Part shown: positions 32,062-39,406 of the stretch, piece after piece
Position numbering within the stretch: the stretch's first letter is position 1
Layout of the letters: each line of letters opens with the position of its first letter
Source: Herpetosiphon llansteffanensis
GTDB taxonomy: Bacteria; Chloroflexota; Chloroflexia; Chloroflexales; Herpetosiphonaceae
NCBI RefSeq assembly: GCF_003205875.1
Contig: NZ_PUBZ01000081.1
Span: forward strand, 62,001 to 126,000
DNA length: 64,000 bases
Direction of reading: 5' to 3'
The notes under the pieces: generated by a model
The model's database searches: none
What the model saw: the letters and a program-made list of their open reading frames with translations, nothing else
What the model was told of the DNA's origin: nothing
Translations under genes and position numbers: made by a program

Positions 32062-34989
32062 CTACCCATGCTCATTGCAGCCCAACGAGTTGCAATCGGC
32101 GGCCAAAGCGCAACCAACCAAGTGGCGCAGCGATTTAGGCGCGTAGGTTTGTTGTCCAAAGCTAAACTGTTGTGGCAACATGCGGCGTAAGGCTTGATGA
32201 TCGGCTGGTGGAATTGGTGCGCCGAGGAGTTCGCGTAGCCAGCATGCGCCAGCCCACAACGCTTGAGCCCGCTCTGGCTGCTGATTAAGCGCGCTCCAAA
32301 TCGCCAAGCCTTCAATCGAAGCCGCCACGCCTTCGCGATCACCAACGCGATAGAGCGTGGCAAGGCTTTCATGCAACAATTGTTGGGCATCGCTGTAGCG
32401 TTTTTGGGCCAAGGCCACCCGCCCGAGAAAGGTTTGGCTCCGCGCAACCGCTGGCCAATTGCCCAATGGCTCAAGCATGGCGATGCTTTGTTCGAGCCAT
32501 TGTTGAGCTTCGTGATCGTCACCATAGATCAAGAGTGCACGGCCATAAAAGCCCATTGCTGTGCCAATGCCGCTTTTGCTGCCAAGTTCTTGATAAAAGC
32601 TGAGGCTTTCGGCCAACAAAGCCAAGGCACTGCGCGAGCCATGCTGTACGAGTTGGCTCATGCCCAAATGGCGCAAACTGCTGGCTAATCCATAGCGATC
32701 ATCAAGCATTTTGAGCAAAGGCAAGCTTTCTTCCAAGGCTTGAATTGCCTCGGCATAGCGGCCTTGCCAATACGCTACCATGCCAATATTGGTCAAGGCA
32801 TGGGCAATTGCCTTTGGTTGATGTTCGCTGCGTGGCTCAACCAGCACTTCGCCAAACGCACGATTGGCCGCAGCATAATCATCTTGGATAAAGGCTAAAA
32901 CGCCAGCGCCAAGCCGCACTTTATCGCGAATGGCCAACGGAATGCTGGTTGGTTGCAAATGTTGGATTTTGGCCAACCACTCGCGGCCTTCGCTGATCTG
33001 GCCTTGCTCGTGCCAAAAACGCCAAAAGCTCGCGCACAATTGCCAGACTGCCAAGGCATTATCTTGCTGAATGCCCCATGCGAGGATGCTGCGAATCGTG
33101 GGCAATTCGCGTTCGAGCCGTTTGATCCAGCCGGTGTGATTGCTGACCAAGAAGGCTTGCTCTGCTTGTTGCATTAACTCGACATAATAATTTAATAATT
33201 GTTGTTGCAGCCAATGAGCCTCGCTTTTGGGCAATTTGCTTAGGCTATATTCGCGAATGGTGTCGAGCATGGCAAACCAGCTTAATCCATCGCTGCTGGT
33301 TTCGCGTTGCAACAAACTAGCATTGACCAAGTGATGCAAGCCGCGTTCGATTCTGCTTGGCTCGTCGTTGGGCCACAAGGCTTGGGCCGCCTCGCGGGTA
33401 AAACTGCCAGCAAACAAGCCAATGCCTTGGAAAATAGTTTGTTCATAGCTGCCAAGCAGTTCGTAGCTCCAATCGATTGCGCCGCGCAAGGAATGCTGGC
33501 GTGGCGTGCGATCAGGGCTGTTGTGCTGGAGAAAATCAAGCCGCTGATTGAGCCGTTGCAGCATAGCAGGCGGCGGATAGAATTTGCTATGCACTGCTGC
33601 CAACTCAATCGCCAAGGCCAAGCCATCGAGTCGCACACAAATTTCGGCCACGATGGCAGCGTTTTCAGTGGTCAAGCGAAACTGGCTATCAACCGCCTGC
33701 GCGCGCTGGACAAAAAGTTGAATTGCGGGGCTGGCGGCAATCTGCTCGAATTCAGGTCGTTGTTGCAAATCGGGCAAGCCCAGCGGCGGCAGCACAAACT
33801 CATATTCGCCATAAATGCCCAACACAATGCGGCTGGTCACGACGATTTTTAGATTTGGGCAATGCTGGAGCAATTGGCTAACTTGTGGCGCTGCGGCCAG
33901 CACTTGCTCAAAATTATCTAAAATGAGCAGCATGGTTTGCTGTCCAACCCAATCTTGCAAGCGCTCAAGCGACTCGTCATCGCCATGGTCGCGCAATCCT
34001 GCGGCGCGGGCGAGAGTTGCAGCAAGCATCGTTGGGTCATTAATCGTGTCGAGCGCTACAAAAACCACCGGAATTTGTTGCGCTTGGTGCATCGTTTGGG
34101 CGATATAGCTTGCAAGGCTGGTTTTGCCTGAACCGCCCATACCCGTAATCGTGATCAGCCGCGCCTCTGGTTTGGCCAACAATTCTTGCAGCGTGGTTAA
34201 TTCATGCTGGCGGCCAATCAGGGCGGCGATGGGATAGGGCAAACGTAAATGGGCAAGGCTTGAGGGATTGGCTGCTGGCGCATAGCTGGGGGCTTCAATG
34301 CGCGCAAAGCGATAGCCAATTCCCGATTCGGAGTGAATTAACTGCGGCTTGGTTGGGTCGTCTTCGAGCTTGGCCCGCAAGCGCCGCATATAGGCGTGCA
34401 AATAGGCGCGATCTTCGCTATAGCTGTTGCCCCAAACCTGTTGCAACAGCATCCGGTGAGTCAACACTTGGCCATGATATTGAATAAATAATTTGAGCAA
34501 GGCCCATTCAGTTTTGGTCAGATGCACCAGCTCGCCATGTTTGCGCACCTGCTGATCCTGCCAATTGATCAGCAACGAGCCACATTCGGTATAGTGAGGT
34601 TGTTGTTGAAGCGTGGTTTGTTGGCTGCGGCGCAATAAAGCTCGCACACGGGCCAAAAATTCGCTTTCGTGAAACGGCGTAATCACATAATCATCAATAC
34701 CTTGATCGAGCGCAATGCCGCGCATATAGGCATCGCTGCTGGCCCCAACCATCAGCAATGGCACGCTCGAATGCTCGCGCAAACTCCGGCAAAATTCTAA
34801 AGCATCGTGGTCGGGCATCCACTGATCGATCACCACCAAATCGAAGGCTTCTTGCTCGACTAAGGCTTGGGCCTCGTGAATGCTGGTGCTGCGCACAACC
34901 TGAAAACTAGCGGTTTTTAATACCCGCACAATCAAGGCTTGCAAGGCGCGATCTGGTTGAATCACTAAGATCGTAGGCTGTTGCGTCAT
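32062..34989 (-). CDS. Response regulator-STAND ATPase fusion with degenerate receiver
   Basis: A 975-residue regulator. Order: receiver domain (1-120), OmpR-type winged helix (about 132-230, ending ESGIGYRF), NB-ARC ATPase with Walker A GMGGSGKT (283-290), Walker B MLLILDNFEQVL, VVTSR and GLALA in place of GLPLA, then TPR repeats to the end. The receiver keeps Asp55 and Ser84, but the acidic pair is Gln11-Pro12 and the invariant Lys is Thr104 (DDYVITPF), so normal phosphorylation is doubtful. GGAGG lies just before the ATG. It is transcribed away from three peptidoglycan hydrolase genes, which are plausible targets. Architecturally it is like AfsR/SARP-type regulators but with an OmpR DNA-binding domain. 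Confidence 0.88.
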   Translation of the reverse strand: MTQQPTILVIQPDRALQALIVRVLKTASFQVVRSTSIHEAQALVEQEAFDLVVIDQWMPDHDALEFCRSLREHSSVPLLMVGASSDAYMRGIALDQGIDDYVITPFHESEFLARVRALLRRSQQTTLQQQPHYTECGSLLINWQDQQVRKHGELVHLTKTEWALLKLFIQYHGQVLTHRMLLQQVWGNSYSEDRAYLHAYMRRLRAKLEDDPTKPQLIHSESGIGYRFARIEAPSYAPAANPSSLAHLRLPYPIAALIGRQHELTTLQELLAKPEARLITITGMGGSGKTSLASYIAQTMHQAQQIPVVFVALDTINDPTMLAATLARAAGLRDHGDDESLERLQDWVGQQTMLLILDNFEQVLAAAPQVSQLLQHCPNLKIVVTSRIVLGIYGEYEFVLPPLGLPDLQQRPEFEQIAASPAIQLFVQRAQAVDSQFRLTTENAAIVAEICVRLDGLALAIELAAVHSKFYPPPAMLQRLNQRLDFLQHNSPDRTPRQHSLRGAIDWSYELLGSYEQTIFQGIGLFAGSFTREAAQALWPNDEPSRIERGLHHLVNASLLQRETSSDGLSWFAMLDTIREYSLSKLPKSEAHWLQQQLLNYYVELMQQAEQAFLVSNHTGWIKRLERELPTIRSILAWGIQQDNALAVWQLCASFWRFWHEQGQISEGREWLAKIQHLQPTSIPLAIRDKVRLGAGVLAFIQDDYAAANRAFGEVLVEPRSEHQPKAIAHALTNIGMVAYWQGRYAEAIQALEESLPLLKMLDDRYGLASSLRHLGMSQLVQHGSRSALALLAESLSFYQELGSKSGIGTAMGFYGRALLIYGDDHEAQQWLEQSIAMLEPLGNWPAVARSQTFLGRVALAQKRYSDAQQLLHESLATLYRVGDREGVAASIEGLAIWSALNQQPERAQALWAGACWLRELLGAPIPPADHQALRRMLPQQFSFGQQTYAPKSLRHLVGCALAADCNSLGCNEHG

Positions 34990-35033
34990 GGAACCTCCTA
35001 GTGGCTCGTTGCTCCTTGAAGGCTTCTTAAGAT

Positions 35034-35075
35034 GTTTTTTAGAAATATACCAAGTTTTTTAGAATTTTTTAAGAA
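35034..35075. promoter_or_regulatory. Direct repeats, candidate regulator-binding site
   Basis: GTTTTTTAGAA at 35034-35044 and 35054-35064 (20 bp apart), followed by the related ATTTTTTAAGAA at 35064-35075 (another 10 bp). Tandem repeats at helical-turn spacing are usual for OmpR-type winged helices. The repeats are in the divergent region between the regulator and the first hydrolase. Confidence 0.45.
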
Positions 35076-35096
35076 GCGTTGTATATAGTATACCTA

Positions 35097-35112
35097 CGAA
35101 AAGCGCTTTTCG
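35097..35112. promoter_or_regulatory. 16-bp perfect palindrome
   Basis: CGAAAAGCGCTTTTCG, 65 bp before the start of the hydrolase at 35177 and just after AT-rich TATATAGTATACC, a likely -10 region. Candidate operator. Confidence 0.45.
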
Positions 35113-35176
35113 ACAATCATGCAACAGTCCCATTCCCGATCTTTTTTGGTGTCATTCACAAGGAAGGATAGCGATT

Positions 35177-36139
35177 ATGCACAAGCGATGGGCATTTTGG
35201 TTCAGCGGCCTAACCATAGCCTTAGTGGCGTTTGCGAGTTTCGGCCCGTTGGCCCGCGGCGTAGCAGCCCGCACTTGGGCAACGGTCAGCAATGGCAACA
35301 CTGGCGATAACGTCTACACCGTGCAAGCAATGTTGAAACAACGTGGCTATAGCTTGACCGTCGATGGCGATTTCGGCCCAGGCACCTTGTCAGCAGTCAA
35401 GAGCTTCCAATCGAGCAAAGGCCTCAGCGCCGATGGTGTGGTTGGCCCAAATACTTGGGAACAATTGGTGATTGTCGTGCGCTCAGGCGATAACAATATT
35501 GTTGTCAATGCCTTGCAACGCCAATTGCGCAAGCACGGCCACTCGTTGACGGTTGATGGCGATTTTGGCGCTGGCACCTTGTCAGCAGTCAAGAGCTTCC
35601 AATCGAGCAAAGGCTTAGGCGCAGATGGCATCGTTGGTGCTGATACCTGGGCTGCTTTGACTGGCAATGCCAGCGGTGGCGGTGGCTCAACCCGCGCCGA
35701 TTTGGCCCGCACCATCCGCGATAGCAGCCGCATTGCCTTGGCAACCATCCATACCTCAGGCGTTTCCGATAGCGCCACCGCCCGCCAAAACATTGTTGAT
35801 ACTGCTAATGGTGGCGCAGCTCGCCGCAGCAGCTATGGCAATGCTCCAGGTGGCTCGGTCAACCTCGCTACCTCATTATTGAACGGCATGATCACCCTCT
35901 CGCAATCGTGGAGCTACTCGGTCAGCGAAATTGCTGGCGGCTCGCACAGCGCAACCTCACGTCACTATGCTGGCGTTGCTGTCGATGTCAATGTCATCAA
36001 TGGCTCACACGTTAGCGCATCGCACCCCAACCAACAATCATTCCGCAACAAATGCGCAAACCTCGGCGCAACCGAAGTGCTCGGCCCCGGCGATTCCGGC
36101 CACAGCACCCACATTCACTGCGCTTGGCCGCGCCCATAA
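35177..36139 (+). CDS. Exported peptidoglycan-binding protein with LAS/M15-type peptidase-like domain
   Basis: A 320-residue exported protein. After the signal peptide (about 1-33) come two PG_binding_1 domains (about 34-95 and 96-160), each ending in [19 protein letters not shown] and ADG.VG..TW..L. The C-terminal domain (from about 170) carries HYAGVAVDVNVI and a final HSTHIHCAW, i.e. the HxxGxAxD and HxH zinc-ligand pattern of M15/LAS D-Ala-D-Ala peptidases. It probably cleaves peptide cross-links in cell walls. GGAAGGA precedes the ATG. It is the first of three hydrolases in a row, followed by a hairpin with a U-run that may reduce read-through. Confidence 0.85.
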   Translation: MHKRWAFWFSGLTIALVAFASFGPLARGVAARTWATVSNGNTGDNVYTVQAMLKQRGYSLTVDGDFGPGTLSAVKSFQSSKGLSADGVVGPNTWEQLVIVVRSGDNNIVVNALQRQLRKHGHSLTVDGDFGAGTLSAVKSFQSSKGLGADGIVGADTWAALTGNASGGGGSTRADLARTIRDSSRIALATIHTSGVSDSATARQNIVDTANGGAARRSSYGNAPGGSVNLATSLLNGMITLSQSWSYSVSEIAGGSHSATSRHYAGVAVDVNVINGSHVSASHPNQQSFRNKCANLGATEVLGPGDSGHSTHIHCAWPRP

Positions 36140-36153
36140 TCGACGTTGCCTGC

Positions 36154-36188
36154 AAGCCTCACGTTGTCTAACGTGGGGCTTGTTTTTT
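36154..36188 (+). terminator. Terminator or attenuator within the hydrolase cluster
   Basis: AAGCCTCACGTT / AACGTGGGGCTT, a 12-bp stem with one G-U pair and loop GTCT, followed by GTTTTTTG. It lies immediately before the ribosome binding site of the next hydrolase. Confidence 0.8.
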
Positions 36189-36207
36189 GAACAAAGGAAG
36201 CCCTGCA

Positions 36208-37278
36208 ATGAAGAAAATTTCGCGCCGAACGTTTGGCAAGTTATCCATGGGCGTAGCCATGAGTGTGGTCGTTGGCGGCACTGAATTGCGGTTGTTGCGC
36301 TCGGCCCACGCCGTCGTGCCAACGCCAGCCATCGATGGCACTGCTGCTTGGGGCGCTGCCGCAGCCAAAGAGCCAATCAATGTGCTCAATCAAAAGCCAA
36401 TTGGCATCGTTGTCCACCACACCACCAACCTCAACACCAACGATTTTACCCGCAATAAGGCTTGGCAAGTGGCCCGTCAAATTCAACAAAGCCACTTCAA
36501 TCGCGGCTGGATCGATACCGGCCAACAATTTACGATCAGCCGTGGTGGCTGGATTATGGAAGGCCGCCATCAAAGCCTCAGCATTTTGCAGGGCGGCACG
36601 AAACATGTGCAGGGCGCGCACGTCGATGGCCATAATGAAACCCATATTGGCATCGAATGCGAAGGTTTGTATATGAACGTCACGCCAAGCCTGCCATTGT
36701 GGAATAAGCTGGTAGGCTTGATTGCCTATATTTGCCAGCAATATGGCCTTACTGCCAACGATATTGTGGGTCACCGCGATTTGGATAGCACCAGCTGCCC
36801 GGGCGATACGCTATATAGCTTGTTGCCTCAATTGAGAACCGCCGTCGATACAACGCTCAATGGTGGTGCGGTTGGCCGTATGTGGCCAGTTTTGCGCCGC
36901 AACACGCCAGCAACTGGCCTTGCCAAAACCATGCAATATCTTTTGCGCGCACGTGGCGCGACGATTACCGCCGATGGTGCGTTTGGCCCGGGCACCGAAA
37001 CCGCCGTCAAGAACTTTCAAACTGCCAATGGCCTTACCTCCGATGGCATTGTTGGGGCGGCGACATGGGAAAAATTGATTATGACCGTGCGCTTGAACGA
37101 TACTGGTGAGGCCGTCAAAGCCTTGCAAAATCAGCTGAGCGTGCAAAATTATCCAACCACGATTGACGGCAGTTTTGGCACCGGCGTAAATACCTTGGTG
37201 CGCGCCTTCCAAACCAATCGTCAATTAACGGTTGATGGCGTGGTTGGCTTGAATAGCTGGAATAACTTAGCGATGTAG
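36208..37278 (+). CDS. Tat-exported N-acetylmuramoyl-L-alanine amidase with two PG-binding domains
   Basis: A 356-residue amidase of the Amidase_2/PGRP type, which cuts between MurNAc and the stem peptide. A twin-arginine signal (SRRTFGKLSMGVAMS) precedes the catalytic domain: zinc His in GIVVHHTTN (70-71), HVDGHNETHIGIECEGLY, and HRDLDSTSCPGD with the third ligand Cys. Two PG_binding_1 domains follow (DGAFGPGTETAVKNFQTANG and DGSFGTGVNTLVRAFQTNRQ). ATG 36208 has AAAGGAAG upstream; the frame opens 7 codons earlier. Its stop is 12 bp before the next hydrolase, so those two form one operon. Confidence 0.93.
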   Translation: MKKISRRTFGKLSMGVAMSVVVGGTELRLLRSAHAVVPTPAIDGTAAWGAAAAKEPINVLNQKPIGIVVHHTTNLNTNDFTRNKAWQVARQIQQSHFNRGWIDTGQQFTISRGGWIMEGRHQSLSILQGGTKHVQGAHVDGHNETHIGIECEGLYMNVTPSLPLWNKLVGLIAYICQQYGLTANDIVGHRDLDSTSCPGDTLYSLLPQLRTAVDTTLNGGAVGRMWPVLRRNTPATGLAKTMQYLLRARGATITADGAFGPGTETAVKNFQTANGLTSDGIVGAATWEKLIMTVRLNDTGEAVKALQNQLSVQNYPTTIDGSFGTGVNTLVRAFQTNRQLTVDGVVGLNSWNNLAM

Positions 37279-37290
37279 TGAGGTTACTTC

Positions 37291-38211
37291 ATGAAAGCTT
37301 TGGTTTGGCGAATCGCCAGTTGTACATTAATTCTTGGCATTATGCTGAGTTCGATCAACACGGCGCAGGCATTTTCAGCGGCATTTTTTCATACTGTTAG
37401 CAAGGGCAATCGCGGCAACGATGTCAAAGCAATGCAATATTTGCTCAATATCGGTGCCGATGGCGTATTTGGCTCAGGTACCGAAAGCTCGGTTAAGAGC
37501 TTTCAATCCAGCAAAGGCCTTGGAGCCGATGGCATCGTTGGTCCAAATACGTGGGGTGCGTTGGTCGTCACCGTGCGTCGTGGCGATAATGGCAACGCAG
37601 TCAAAGCTGTGCAAACCTTGTTGAACGCCAAACGCAATGCTGGCCTGACGGTCGATGGCGATTTTGGCGCAGGCACCGAAAGCGCTGTCAAGAGTTTTCA
37701 AAGCCATGCTGGCTTGAGCGCCGATGGCGTAGTTGGCCCAACAACCTGGAAAAATTTGATTTGGCATTATGAATATGCCGATATGAGCGCCAATATCTGC
37801 GATAAAGACCCCGATGGTAATGGCAATGCCAACTGGGGCGTAGCCTCAACCGTCGCCCAACTTGAAGAAGCAACGAGTAATTTTGCTAGCTTTGGCAAGG
37901 GCAAAGTGCCACTTGGCGATATTAGTTTCGAGCATGGCGGCGATATTCCAGGCCATGCCTCGCACGAAACTGGCCTCGATGTGGATATTTGGCCAATTCG
38001 CAGCGATAGCAATCAATGCACTGGCAGCCGCATCACATGGCAATCAAGCACCTACGATCGCGCTGCAACCCGCAATTTGGTCAAAGCGATTCGCGCCGCC
38101 GCACCTGGCCAAATCACTGTGATCTATTTCAATGATCCAGTGTTGATTAGCGAAGGCTTGACGACTTCCTACCCAAATCACGATAATCACTTACACATTC
38201 GCTATAAATAA
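37291..38211 (+). CDS. Exported MepA-like murein endopeptidase with two PG-binding domains
   Basis: A 306-residue exported protein. Signal peptide ending near AQAFS; two PG_binding_1 domains ([20 protein letters not shown] and [20 protein letters not shown]); C-terminal LAS-type endopeptidase domain similar to MepA/M74, with [13 protein letters not shown] (zinc His and Asp) and [11 protein letters not shown] (terminal His ligand). It probably cleaves D-Ala-meso-DAP or related cross-links. TGAGG lies before the ATG. Last of three PG-binding hydrolases, 12 bp after the amidase. Confidence 0.9.
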   Translation: MKALVWRIASCTLILGIMLSSINTAQAFSAAFFHTVSKGNRGNDVKAMQYLLNIGADGVFGSGTESSVKSFQSSKGLGADGIVGPNTWGALVVTVRRGDNGNAVKAVQTLLNAKRNAGLTVDGDFGAGTESAVKSFQSHAGLSADGVVGPTTWKNLIWHYEYADMSANICDKDPDGNGNANWGVASTVAQLEEATSNFASFGKGKVPLGDISFEHGGDIPGHASHETGLDVDIWPIRSDSNQCTGSRITWQSSTYDRAATRNLVKAIRAAAPGQITVIYFNDPVLISEGLTTSYPNHDNHLHIRYK

Positions 38212-38301
38212 TTGTTATCTGTCTGGCATATAATCCGTCATGGCCACTGCTGCAAAGGAGTGAGCCTGACGGATTCTAGTTATTTAGGGGAATTTGATCG
38301 C

Positions 38302-39348
38302 ATGCGTTGGATCGTAGTTTTAGCAATTATTGGTAGTTTAATTAGTTGTGGTGCGCAGCAATCAACCGCAGTGCCAACTGTTTTGCCAACTGCTGTCGCA
38401 ACTGCTGTGCCGCAAACGTGGCGCTTGAGCTATGTGCAACAACCATTGACAACAGCTCATTTGATCATCAATGGTGTTGCTGGATTTAGAACAATTGACG
38501 TTGGGGTGAATGGCCCAGCCTGTTTCAGCCAAGGCCGTTTGATTTACACGACGAAGCTGAGCGGTACGAATCGCTTGTTAGCAAGTGATGTGAATACGCG
38601 CCAAACCCAAACCTTGGTTGATGATCCTGCGGCGGTGTTGAGCCAAGCCACCTGTCATCCAACCAGCGAGCAGATTGTATATTTGCGTTCACCATTGGAG
38701 TTGATTGATGACGAGCCTGCGCCACCAAGCATTTGGCAAACGAATCCAAATTTGAGCCAACCCCAAAGCTTGGATGCGGCCCAAACGCCAGCTTTGAACC
38801 AACAATGGTCGCCTGATGGACGTTGGCTGATCTATGAATTGGCTGAGCGCCCCAATTTAGTCTTGCAAGCGGCGACTGGCGAGACCCGCGAACTAACCTT
38901 CACTGGTACATTTACGTGGCAGCCTGATAGCCAAGCGCTGATTATTGCTCAACTGACCGAGTTTGAGAATGGGCGTTTTGGCCGTTTGGTGCGCTACGAT
39001 CTGGCTAGCCAGCAACTAAGCGTTGTGCTCGAAAGCCCTGATGCTGATGTTTACTATCCACGGCTGGCTCCCGATGGCCAGCAATTAGCCTATATTCGTC
39101 GCCCGTTGGGAGCCGAAGTTGGCGATATTTGGCTGCTACAACTCGCTAACTCCAGCCAGCCCCGCCAACTAACAAGCGATCAGCAATACGACAATTTAGA
39201 CCCGCAATGGTCGTCTGATAGCCAACAATTGCTTTGGAGCAGACTTGACTTGCAGCAAATCCGCTATTCAATTTGGCAGCAATATATCACTGCGCCGACT
39301 GCCAGCCAATTTGCTGATGATGCGATTTGGCCGCGCTGGTTGCCCTAA
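38302..39348 (+). CDS. TolB-like beta-propeller lipoprotein
   Basis: A 348-residue lipoprotein with lipobox LISC close to the N-terminus, a short Thr/Pro/Val linker, and repeated propeller blades of the WD40-like/TolB type: WSPDGRWLIYELAE, WQPDSQALIIAQL, LAPDGQQLAYIRRP, WSSDSQQLLWSRL. Probably a surface or periplasmic scaffold; no enzymatic motif. ATG 38302 is chosen for the lipoprotein signal, with AGGGG 11 nt upstream; the frame extends 30 codons upstream without signal character. It lies after the PG hydrolase cluster but separated from it by 90 bp. Confidence 0.8.
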   Translation: MRWIVVLAIIGSLISCGAQQSTAVPTVLPTAVATAVPQTWRLSYVQQPLTTAHLIINGVAGFRTIDVGVNGPACFSQGRLIYTTKLSGTNRLLASDVNTRQTQTLVDDPAAVLSQATCHPTSEQIVYLRSPLELIDDEPAPPSIWQTNPNLSQPQSLDAAQTPALNQQWSPDGRWLIYELAERPNLVLQAATGETRELTFTGTFTWQPDSQALIIAQLTEFENGRFGRLVRYDLASQQLSVVLESPDADVYYPRLAPDGQQLAYIRRPLGAEVGDIWLLQLANSSQPRQLTSDQQYDNLDPQWSSDSQQLLWSRLDLQQIRYSIWQQYITAPTASQFADDAIWPRWLP

Positions 39349-39353
39349 AACAC

Positions 39354-39380
39354 AATGCAGCAGGTTTTGCCTGCTGCATT
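39354..39380. terminator. Hairpin between convergent genes
   Basis: AATGCAGCAGG / CCTGCTGCATT, perfect 11-bp stem, 5-nt loop, no strong U-run on either side. Probable shared transcript end. Confidence 0.6.
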
Positions 39381-39406
39381 GGTGATCGTGTGTCGAAAAT
39401 GGTAGC

